Of a DNA stretch of 64,000 nt, positions 54,806 through 64,000 are shown piece after piece. The stretch covers positions 1 to 64,000 of the forward strand of contig WHVD01000074.1 of the NCBI GenBank assembly GCA_015178975.1. The letters are read 5' to 3'. The notes under the pieces are model-generated. The model saw nothing but the letters and a program-made list of their open reading frames with translations, had not been told where the DNA came from and searched no databases. Origin of the DNA: Hysterangium stoloniferum (taxonomy: Eukaryota; Basidiomycota; Agaricomycetes; Hysterangiales; Hysterangiaceae). The translations under genes and the position numbers were made by a program. Each line of letters begins with the position of its first letter. The first letter of the stretch is position 1.

Positions 54806-55981
54806 ATGAATGTCTTAAAAGTCTGAAGATGAGAAACGGGGAGGGGACGAGCAAACCCGCCACACAAAAATAGGTGGCGCAGCATTAGTGAGAGAAAAGA
54901 AAAAGAGAGAAAAAAGAGAACTAGTGTTCAGGTTGCTGGTAGATGACAGAGGACGACAGCTCAAGCTAGAAACAGCGGGAGCGGAGCAGTGATTGTGACT
55001 TGGACCAGCGACGTTTCCGTCGACAGGGGTGAAGTGGGTGCATTTTCGTTGTACTAGTGAGCGCAGGCCACGGCTTCCGGTCGTGCGTATCAGCCAGGAT
55101 GATAAGGCTGGCTGAAAACGAGGAGGCGCTAATACTATTGCTAGTCAGTTTTGAAGACGATAGAATGACTCGTGAAAGCAAGAGAAGAACTTGTTATAAC
55201 GATCCTCGCTCGATGGAATTCTGAAAAAAAACTGAACACAAAGCCTTAGATGACCGAAAGCGCCTGTGGCTGTACATGATAAGCACTCCATGGATACCAT
55301 CTACTGCATCTATCCATAGAAATGTCACCAATGGATCCACCTGAGTTTTATTGATCTCTGGTGGGTCGGACAGATGCCCCGAGTTTAAGTCAGCGAGCTC
55401 CAGGAAAAATGAAAAAATCATAAATTGAATTTCGATAGCTACATTTGGCCGCTTTGAGAGCTTTATATTTTCCATGCATTTTAGAGGATATTCCCAGATT
55501 GATAATTTGAGCCTTAGCGCTTCGTAAGACATTTTTTGACTTCGTGGACATCATGTGAGGTGAGTATGTACCAATTTTTTGGGTATTTCTCATGTTTTGA
55601 TATTTTTTTGCATCGTTTAATCCTTCACTATTGTTTTGCTCTTTGTGAAATGTTCATTATTACAGTTTTTCAGAGTTCTGTAACACAATATCTATCTGGC
55701 TGCATTTGTGTGTATGGTGTATGTAGTCTGGACAAAAAAGAGCCAGAGAGGACCTATATTTGCATATGAGACAGCTGAGGCTCTATATCTAATCCATCAT
55801 AAACAATATATCATGAGGTCCAGTAGCTCAGTGGTTAGAGCACTGGCCTATATAACCTGGAGGTCTTGGTTCAATCACTAACAAACTTCCTGAGGGGTAT
55901 CTACAAATAATTTCTTATTGAAATTTATCTTCTTACTCTACTCTCCGACAAGAGTGAGGGAGGCACTTGTATAACTCTATT
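54806..55981. other. Region without a recognised gene
   Basis: Short frames only. Contains the tRNA-like sequence at 55815 and purine-rich stretches near 54890-54930. Confidence 0.5.
55815..55890 (+). repeat. tRNA-like, SINE-like head
   Basis: GGTCCAGTAGCTCAGTGGTT with GAGC reads as a D-arm with A box, and GGTTCAATCAC as a B box at the right distance. The 3' acceptor strand does not pair with the 5' end, so this is a tRNA-derived repeat head or a degenerate tRNA rather than a functional tRNA. Confidence 0.4.
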
Positions 55982-57405
55982 TCACTCCTTCAGCATTACC
56001 GTCTCGGCAAAGGGGGGTCTGACCTCCACGATGCGCGTCTCCTTCACCATCTTGTTTTGTTGCCCGAAGTAGCGCTCCGTAGTGAAGCTCCAACTGTGAA
56101 ATCATGAACATCACAGGTCCATAAAGTAAAACAAAGGAGAAGAAGATGATGGTGAACGCCATAAATCAATACGATAACTTACACATCATTCCCTTTCACC
56201 CAATCACTGAAGCCCTCTAGAACGCGCACAGCATCCTTCGAGAAGACAGGGTCGGAGCGCGCAGCGAGCGTTTGTTGTGCATACACGAGTTGCGTCGTGA
56301 GTGCCTCGCAGTACCCGCCGACGAAGTCCACTGCAGTTTGCAAGTCAACCTGCTTCGACTTCATGATGACCGTCACAGCATTGGCACCGCCGTGGCCTTT
56401 TGCTTGTTCCATGTTGTATGAGAAGAGGTCCTAAAGATTTTTTTCCCGAGAGAAGTCAGAATCATAGGCGTAAAAATCATTGAAGGATGGGACCATAGGC
56501 GCACGGGTGCGGAATGACGAAGTGTGGGGTAAAAGAAAAAGAAACTAGGGAATATGGACGCACATTCGTCCAAAATAAAAGATCCATAGCAGCATTATAC
56601 CCACTGATGAACATGGGATCATCATGCACATACTGGGGGAGATCGATCCCAAGGCAATACTCTACAAGATCGAAGCTCGACCGCGACCCACTTGTTTCAC
56701 GTCGGAACGCGACGTAATGCGGGATATCACGTAGGACTTCGTCCCGCTCGCGCAGTTCGGCCTCTTTGACCATGCCTCCAGTAGTGCTACAGCAGTGGTC
56801 GATAAAGCGCCGTACGACGTTGGGCCCGCATTTGTCAATGTGTTTGCGCATGAAGCTGTTTTTTTATTTTTATTTTCATTTTTTTGTGAGAGAGTGTGTA
56901 TGCGTTGGTTAGGGGGAGGAGGATGGAGATCAAATGAAGGGACATGACGCACTCTTGCAACGCGCGGCAGATCCAGGTCTCGTCGTCATAACCTGGCTCG
57001 CGCAGTGTACATTTGACGATGCGCGCAGCTTCCGCAGAGCTGGCGCTGGACAAAGTGTCAGTGTATTCGTCATAGAGCCAGATGAAGTTAGCCTGAAAAC
57101 GAATGATGCTCATGTTCGTCAGGAAAAAAGAAATAAAGGCTTACGAAATCCATCGCCGCTTCCAGACCAGTCGCGGAGGCGTAAGGATAAGTGGCCGACA
57201 TGATGAGTTCAAAGCCACAACTATCCATGAATGCACACATCTTTGGACCGCAGACAACCGGGGTGTACTGGTTGATCCATGTACGGGACTTAGGCCGCAC
57301 CGCATCGCAGTGTGGATTCTCTCCGTGGTCTGGGAGGACAGAGAACGTCTCGTCAAATCGTGGAAGTCGGAACGTTCGAGGGAGGGGACGAATTAAAGTG
57401 GGCAT
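55982..57405 (-). CDS. Sesquiterpene synthase (class I terpene cyclase)
   Basis: Five exons: 57405-57145, 57092-56953, 56855-56564, 56430-56183 and 56093-55982. Together they give 1,053 nt and 350 residues, all joins in phase and all with GT-AG. That is the normal length of basidiomycete sesquiterpene synthases. Visible motifs: the N-terminal LPRTFRLPRFDETF with NPHCDAV, the first metal-binding motif as WLYDEYTDTL (DEYTD, a D(D/E)xxD form, near residue 93), the second (NSE) motif NDLFSYNME formed across the exon 3/4 join, and the C-terminal WSFTTERYFG with the RY pair. It converts farnesyl diphosphate to a cyclic sesquiterpene in the cytosol; the product cannot be told. No P450 or other tailoring gene is seen within the window. 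Confidence 0.93.
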
Positions 57406-58950
57406 GGGTGAGGTAGGAGTGATGCCAAATGAAAAGAAGTAATTCGCTCCGAGATATCCTTGTTTATTTATTTTGATGAAGGACAACAACCGGCATTTTA
57501 TAACAGAGGGATAACAGCGCTCTTGTTGTCATCGGAATCTGGATGACCAAACTCCACGATACAGAGCGCGAACAACCGCCTTGGTCACCACTTCTTCCAA
57601 GAATTTTTCAAATTCGGTGAAATTATATTCGACTTCTTTACCTTCGATGGTTCGACGGTTGATAGACCGAAACTAAAGCTCATAGTACCAGAAAATAAGC
57701 ATACATATATTTACCCGCCCATTGCAGGCGCCTCGGTTAATAGGAGTGTGTGATAGATGGCTCCAGACCCAGCTCAGGTTGTAAGGGGCGTAGCTGGGCT
57801 AGGATGAAGTGTAGACCTGCCTCCATACTGCTACTGAATGGATCGCACATCGATGAATATACCAGAGGGAGCTGCATGGCACGACCCCGTTTCCACCTCA
57901 TCAATCAAGCCACACTGGATCAGCCCCTAAAATTCTACCGCCCTTATGACCTCATGACAGAAAAACTCAATAGCGTATATATGTTTGTAATATATCAAAC
58001 TTCAAAATTTACAAAACCCCAAGTTTATATTTAGAGGAACAAAAAAATATTAGTGTGACAGTCCGCTTACTCTAACAAAATTTATCTAAGCAACTGATGC
58101 TCATACTTTCCTCTTAGAAATGCAGCATTCTTCTCTTTATTGAACATCTCCAGTATTTAAATTTTAGCATACCTAAGAAATTTTATTTTATTTGCGAAAA
58201 TCCAAGATAAATTACAATTTATAAGTGAAAATATTCGCGGAATGCAGTGGTATTCAGAGTGCTGTTTGGTTTGGCACCAAACATGCTAGTGGTTTTGTGA
58301 AGACAGTAAAAGGTCCCTAGACAGGCTAACAAGGCTTTTCTGAACAGATATCCTCTTTCAGACAGGAGATATGATACATGAGAGTATATTGGACGGGTTT
58401 GTCATACTTTCCTATTTGCGAGATATTGTAGAAATCGTTCGGCGCCACTATGGCAATGGTCCATTAAACCTAGGCACAGGTGGTACATATACTAATGATT
58501 TTTCTGGTGCCCAAAGTGGCCCACACATCAGAGCCAGCTATTAAAAATAGTATCAGTTGACTTATTGTAATACACAATCTACAAGGTTTTAATAGACTTG
58601 TAATAGAAGTACTTGTGTGTCAATCAATGTGTCAGTTAATGAATCACCTTCTGACAAGATAGGTTTGGTGCTAGTTTAGATGTACACCGGTTCTGTCATG
58701 CATTAGCCTCAGAATGCATGGTCTACAATTAGCATCTTCATATGAAAAATTGAAGAAATGGGTGAACCGCCTCTAGGAAAAGGGGTGTTTTTATCGCCAA
58801 TTCCAACACCAGCAAGCTCCTTAACTTCCACCTACAAGAATCAGCTAGTCAGACACAGAACGGAAATGTGTCAACAGAGGTACAAGTTCAGATGATGGAT
58901 TTCCTTAAATCCCCACCCGGATCCTTTGATACACACTGGTTTCTGACGCT
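57406..58950. other. Intergenic region
   Basis: No gene is supported. A minus frame near 57690-57530 (EYNFTEFEKFLEEVVTKAVV) reads like a short coding remnant but has no start or neighbours. 58060-58950 is AT-rich with short frames only. Confidence 0.5.
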
Positions 58951-59101
58951 AAGCCGGTGCACCCTGATAAGCAGAATGTCCGGATGCCCACAGCTAGCGC
59001 TAAGATATTGGCACCCAAGAGAAATTCAATGGGGGTATATTTAAAGCGTCCACGCGCCACAGAGTTCAAAAATATGGCTCAGCTTTGTCAAACAGACCAG
59101 C

Positions 59102-59170
59102 GGTATGGTAGTGTAGTGGTTAGGCGGCAATATTCAATTCTTTATTCACGCTTTCAACCCTTGCTTATGC
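59102..59170 (+). repeat. tRNA-like A-box sequence
   Basis: GGTATGGTAGTGTAGTGGTT resembles a tRNA 5' half. No B box at the right distance is convincing. Confidence 0.25.
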
Positions 59171-59519
59171 GCCCATGTATGATGATATCTGTACACAGAA
59201 GCTGTTGTCCTTCATGCTCAAATAAAGATCAAGTCGTCTTGGATCTAGAACCCTTGTACCCTGTAGGCTAACGGTCTTTGCGAAGAACGCATTAGTGGTG
59301 CAGCGTGCCTCCTGAAGATTAACGCCCGGATTACTCTCCGAAACCATGTGAGTAAAAGAGGGTGCTCCTAATACACAAGCCTCGCGCTGAACACCTTATA
59401 CACTTGTGCTTGGTTCAGGAATGTGGTGTCCCGTACTATTTGCCCTGAGGCGCACCGATAAATCCACTGTTGTGCTCGACCCACTGTGTTGTTGACGGTG
59501 GAACCCGGCCAGGATGTGA

Positions 59520-60640
59520 ATCAGCAAATGGTATCAGTGCCTTCTCGGCCTAGACGACCGCCGCACAGCACCACTATGCACCAGAGGTGCAGACCCTGTA
59601 TACACTGAAGGGGGGGCGCCGTCCAGAAGAGAGAGTTGTTCGCAGGAAAAGACTCGACAGAGCCATGATTGTGGCCATTCCCCCACCTTCGCTATCAACA
59701 ACAAGCTCACCGGCTCCTCGGACAGTACCCAACTACAATAACCTAAGATACATGAGAGGTCATCCACAAGGTTGTTGTATTCCCCTGGTATCTAATGAAT
59801 CGTAAACTTAAATTGATTTAGCAAGTCGAGCCAGCAAGCCTGACAGGCTGACAGATTTTTCTGGGCTAAGAACCATTCTAGCCCTTTATGATCGGTTCAA
59901 TCCTAAAATCCACACTAATCAATTGCGAACGAAAAAATTCAGTGATTCCACCATGACCAGTAACTTTTATTCAGGAACAGGAAGTTCTGCTGTACCGAAT
60001 TGAACCTGCCTGACCAACATGACACCACCTTAGCCGTCGTTAAATCATTGTTTTGGGGAAGTACCCCATTTGCACCGATCAAGCATGCGTCGTTAACTAG
60101 ACCAACAAATTAATGTCCAGCAGAGTAATCCAACGCCACACGGTGCCCGAACGATTCGTTTAATATCCTTAAACGCCCCCTGCTCATTTTCGCCCCATGT
60201 CTATGGCTTTGTAACCTGGATCAAGGGGAGAGAACCTTCACGGGAATGCGGCCACCTGCACAATTGTTAACGAAGTATCTTACTGCACCCAGAAAACCCG
60301 CAGCAGCCCCTTATGCGTCGGCACCTCCCAATTAACAACATTGTTCACTTCGCGGGGATTCATTGAAATACCCTTATCCGGGATAATGTGCCCTAACAAG
60401 GTCAATTCTGATTGAAATTAAATGCGCTTTATCGACGGAAGGGAATTTCTCCTGACGGAAAAATCAAATGCCTTTCGTAAATGTTGAATGTGATCCGTGA
60501 CGACTACATCATCGAAATAAACATCCATGAAAACGCCAATGTACGGGACGAAATGTGATGTATCAAGCTTTGATATGTAGATGGACTGTAATCCTGACTG
60601 TCTTACCACAGCCATAGCAAACATAATCTCCCTTGTATTG
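59520..60640 (-). pseudogene. Ty3/gypsy reverse transcriptase-RNase H relic
   Basis: The minus strand reads YIGVFMDVYFDDVVV (RT active site YFDD) near 60560-60500, then LLGHIIPDKGISMNPREVNN and a thumb-like PTHKGLLRVF near 60400-60300, followed by broken RNase H sequence. Stops and shifts are frequent. The family differs from the gypsy at 1-5681. Confidence 0.75.
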
Positions 60641-60649
60641 TCACCAAGA

Positions 60650-61780
60650 AAAGAAAATTACAAATTATTGTCCTGCTGTCACCGAGCGAGTAAGGCTGTT
60701 TAACAACAGCCTTTCACTTTTTTTTTGACATCGACAACTTAACTGCCACAGTGTCTCGAACTACCATTGACACCTACACTGCTCCTCACCCATGCAGAGA
60801 TGAGATGGAGATGCCAACTTGGACTACCTCCTTTCCTTGTAAACCCTCTAGTGAACACTAATGACAACTTGATATTTCTGTGCCCTACACCCACTACAGC
60901 CAAACCTGAGTCCTCAGGCACTGATACTGACACTACCACCAACTATGCAGTCCCATCATTATACTTTCCACACCACCAAAAACCACCCTTCCATCAAACA
61001 AGGAAGCATGAGATGCCACAATCAGACAGCCCTCAAGCTGGCTGAGGTCAAGGTTACCAAGCTGAAAGAATGTCCTATGCTCACTGCAGGACATTATACA
61101 TGAGATTGTCAGTTATGTAGCAGACACCATAATGGAGCCACACTTGATCACCTGGTATCAGGGTGACCAAACATGTTAGAATATGTGAATATTCCATTAC
61201 TATTAGTCTCATATCTCATCTTGCAACTGCCATCGATTAGCCAATATCTGGAGATGTCCAGATTAGTATATTTAGTTTAGTTTTCCATAGCCTGGTAAAC
61301 CTTGTTAGTAAGTCTCTTGCTAATAAGGTTTACACACGGACCAGTGCACAGACCATGTATCTAGTATATGTATAGTTACATCTAGTTGAGGAGTAGAAAC
61401 CTCAACTAGAAGCCTAGTTACAGTATATCATTGGTTTATGTACTTCTACACCACTCTACTCTTAGTGGCTACACTCCTGATTAGAGGCTCCTCATAGTGT
61501 GATCCCCCAGGCTTCAGTTTACTTTATCAAAACATGCATTGATGGGCTCTGTGAAGATCTATGCTAAAAGGGAGAAGGGGGGCTCTAGTCAGGGTGGCCA
61601 ATGATAGTGACTAAGTCAATCAGGGGGGTGTCCCAAAGTGAAATGTAACTACATATATCAAGGGCTATTATGAGTGATTTGAAAAAGTGAAAGATGAATT
61701 TGGAACAAAATGTCAGTGTGAGTGCACTTTATACATTTTTCAATATGATGAATGTGTGCTGAAACAGGTCCAGTCCTATA
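60650..61780. other. Repeat-derived sequence without a clear gene
   Basis: A Pro/Thr-rich frame at 60767-61045 is unassigned. At about 61169 TGTTAGAATATGTGAATATT looks like the start of a copia-type LTR, but its end and target-site duplication could not be fixed. Confidence 0.35.
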
Positions 61781-62470
61781 TCTGAGCACATCTCCTTGCA
61801 ATGGGACGTCTACCTTAAAGAGGGGACCAGCGATTATGCAGCAGTCAATCCACAAACTTTCAAGCCCATTGTTACCTCTGGACAAGTAATGGCATCCCTT
61901 CAAGCATCCTCTCTAGTTGTACCAATACTTTGTGGTGTCACCATTATGGATATCACAAAGCTTCATCAAGATATCCTATTGGACCTCCCAATCACTAGTT
62001 CCCATCTTGACAACCCCAACAACCCATTGGCCCCCTGGTGGACTCAGTACTCAAGTGGTTTTATTCACCCAGATGGCAGAATCTACAGTACATACCAGAC
62101 ACCAGAACACTTTGTTTGCACATTATTCAGCATGCTCATGACCACCCCATCTCTGGCCACTATGGATCCAACAAAACCCTTAGCCTTATATGTCAAGAAT
62201 ATACCTGGCTGGCCCTCCACACACTTGTAAAAGCTATTGCAAGTCTTGCACCACCTGTATGTGATCCAAAGCCCAGAGACACAGACTCTATGGTCTGCTT
62301 AAGCAACTTCCTGTACCAGAGCTCCTGTGGAACTCAATTTCCATGGATTTCATCTCCCTCCCTCACAATCCTTTACCTCTATACTATGTAGTGACACAAT
62401 TACCTCCCAAGATCTTGCAAAATATTTGTCATCCATGTGTTTTGGCATCACGGATCACCCAATTTTTGAC
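61781..62470 (+). pseudogene. Ty3/gypsy RNase H-integrase linker and zinc domain, decayed
   Basis: The frame reads SDYAAVNPQTFKPIVTSGQ, LHQDILLDLP and PDGRIYS, typical of the region before integrase. With one shift it continues HDHPISGHYGSNKTLSLICQ with EYTWLALHTLVK (HHCC domain), then, after shifts, SMDFISLPH. An L3 LTR interrupts the core. Confidence 0.8.
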
Positions 62471-62492
62471 TGTTTTTTATATTATTGCTTGC

Positions 62493-62988
62493 CCAATGCA
62501 CAATTCAGACTCCACTCCATTCCATCCCATTCCTAACACCAAATTTGGTGTTTACTATTCTCATTTTATGTTTTGCTAGTTTCATTTCATCATTACTGGA
62601 TTTGGTATGTTATTCATTCCATGGTCTATATAGTCTGGATTTGTACATCATACAATCCAGTCAGAAAATTGGCTTAGATTCCCCCCCAGTAATCTAATAC
62701 ATTTTCCACTCTAAACTCCTTGAATTGCACCGCTCATGCTAGTCAGAGCCCATGGGCTCTGACACATCTATCTCTCTTATTTATCTCAACTCCCCGACCT
62801 CTTGACCCACGACCTCCGACCTATGACCCCTCAACCCACGAACCCTGCCTGGACTCTCCAGGATTCCCGTCCACCTGTCTGAAATTGGACAACACAATCT
62901 CACGAGGGCACAGCCTATAAGCTGAAGCCAAGTCCTACTGGATATCCTGTGGGTTTCTCTGGAAACCCGCCGTGTACATACCCTAACA
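62493..62988 (-). repeat. L3 LTR, reversed
   Basis: The reverse of the 5' two thirds of the solo LTR at 30180-31019. It contains AGCCCATGGGCTCTGAC, CCTATAAGCTGAAGCCAAGT and ends ACATACCCTAACA at 62988. Confidence 0.75.
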
Positions 62989-63900
62989 TCAAACATGATT
63001 TGGTTTTTCAAACTTTGAGAAAATTTAAAACTTATTTGCATATTATAAAACAAAGCATCTTTCATGATGTCACAAGTGTACAAACTCAATTTTCAATAAT
63101 ATTCAATTTAATATTTCTTCAACATTTCTTCAACATTCCTTCAACTTTCTGACTCAACTTCCAACTCAACTTCTAACTCAACTTCTAACTCAACTTCCAA
63201 CTAGTCTTTGACAATATCTTCAACAATCTCAAATATCTTCGACTTGTCTCAGTTTGATGTCATTGATGATTTCACTTTGATATCATATTATCATCATAGG
63301 TAAATGATATATAGTATGTATATAAGGGCAATGATAGGAATGAAGGAAGTCAGTCAGAAAACCTGTATCTTAATCTGTATTATTACTATTATATGATTAA
63401 TTCGACTTCTATCTAATATTTCTTCCACTTATTTATTTGTGAGCCTCTGTGTCCTATCTTTGCCTCACACTTTATCAACAGGACAAATTAATACTTTGTC
63501 GAACGAGGCATCTTTATTCAATATTGTTGAATATTCTTCGATTGTTTATTCAACTTTGTTGAGTAAAATTCAATTCATGACACATGAGTAGAATATTCAT
63601 TATAAAAGAGTTTAGTAGATTGAAACACTAAGACTTTTAAAAAGTATATCCTTTTAGATGGTCCATCTCATGAATTTGTATATCATTGACACCTCTGAAT
63701 ATATTGTATTACTTCAAAAATAGGTCTGTCAACATGAGATTTTCACCTGCTCCATTGCACTAAGAATATGTAGGCAATTTTGCTTGGTAGGTGAGGCTGC
63801 TCAATGAGAAATCTTTGATACCATCTCATATATGTTTCATGGGAGTATCCACATTATAAGTTGTAGGAAATTATATACAATCAATTCTTGTGAGGGAGTA
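62989..63900 (-). repeat. Repeat family X, copy 3, reversed, split by a solo LTR
   Basis: 62989-63067 and 63583 onward are the reverse of X copy 1 (28440-28640 there) and join correctly when the solo LTR is removed. The far end is degenerate. Confidence 0.6.
63068..63582 (+). repeat. Solo LTR, gypsy family G3 (515 bp), TSD CATGA
   Basis: Starts TGTCACAAGTG and ends ATTCATGACA. Perfect target-site duplication CATGA at 63063-63067 and 63583-63587. TATATAAGGGC near 63320 gives the plus orientation. It contains a GTTGGAAGTTGA-type minisatellite (on the minus strand) near 63140-63200. Confidence 0.9.
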
Positions 63901-64000
63901 GGTGTGATCTTCCCTTGCTTGGACTTTTATTTTCTCTTCCTGCCCAGCTAATATTTTATCCTAATTTTTCCAAACTTTCCTTGATATATTTCAATTAAGA

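Noticed and set aside
55815..55890. Functional tRNA gene
   Set aside because: Acceptor strands do not pair and the anticodon arm is imperfect; kept only as a tRNA-like repeat.
57530..57690. Short minus-strand gene near the terpene synthase
   Set aside because: A protein-like stretch of about 50 codons without start, splice signals or recognised family; noted only in the intergenic entry.

Overview
The window looks like a transposon-rich, gene-poor stretch of a mushroom-forming basidiomycete (Agaricomycetes) nuclear genome. The reasons are short (about 36-66 nt) GT-AG introns, a sesquiterpene synthase of basidiomycete type, a DUF6535 membrane protein, a CxC (KDZ-associated) cysteine-cluster protein, a RecQ-type helicase relic, and Ty3/gypsy chromoviruses, Ty1/copia and Tc1/mariner elements. 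No bacterial, plastid or mitochondrial features were seen. All gene structures were read by eye. Splice joins were accepted where donor, acceptor and reading phase agree.

Layout. 1-5681: 3' half of a Ty3/gypsy chromovirus (RT/RNase H with frameshifts, intact integrase-chromodomain, a long extra ORF behind its own TATA box, polypurine tract, 3' LTR). Its LTR sits inside an exon of a minus-strand CxC/KDZ-type gene (5682-7823). 7880-11342: a mosaic of two host segments whose other copies lie at 52632-54805 (a DUF3632-like gene) and 35914-37346 (3' end of the DUF6535-HEAT gene). 11400-35900: an old, CpG-poor graveyard of nested elements. It holds gypsy gag/protease/RT/chromodomain pieces, three Tc1/mariner elements with long TIRs, a RecQ helicase relic, solo LTRs with intact target-site duplications, a 3-kb TIR element, and a repeat family here called X. 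36570-43304: a minus-strand gene joining a DUF6535 membrane domain to about 23 HEAT-like repeats, where nearly every repeat is one 117-nt exon followed by a near-identical 49-nt intron. 44102-48782: a young Ty1/copia element (LTRs differ at 1 of 180 positions, TSD ATAGA, tRNA-iMet anticodon-type PBS) inserted near the 3' end of a possible small secreted-protein gene. 49100-50100: DUF2235 hydrolase relic. 50275-52185: five-exon gene of unknown function. 52632-54805: second DUF3632-like copy. 55982-57405: intact five-exon sesquiterpene synthase. 58950-64000: more decayed gypsy, solo LTRs and family X.

How it fits together. The host genes likely to be functional are the terpene synthase, the DUF6535-HEAT gene and, apart from one homopolymer slip, the five-exon gene. 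Both DUF3632-like copies carry one premature stop, at different sites. The most unusual object is the HEAT array, an exon-intron unit copied in tandem with symmetric phase-1 introns. CpG content separates young insertions (1-5681, 44107-48777) from old ones (11400-35900).
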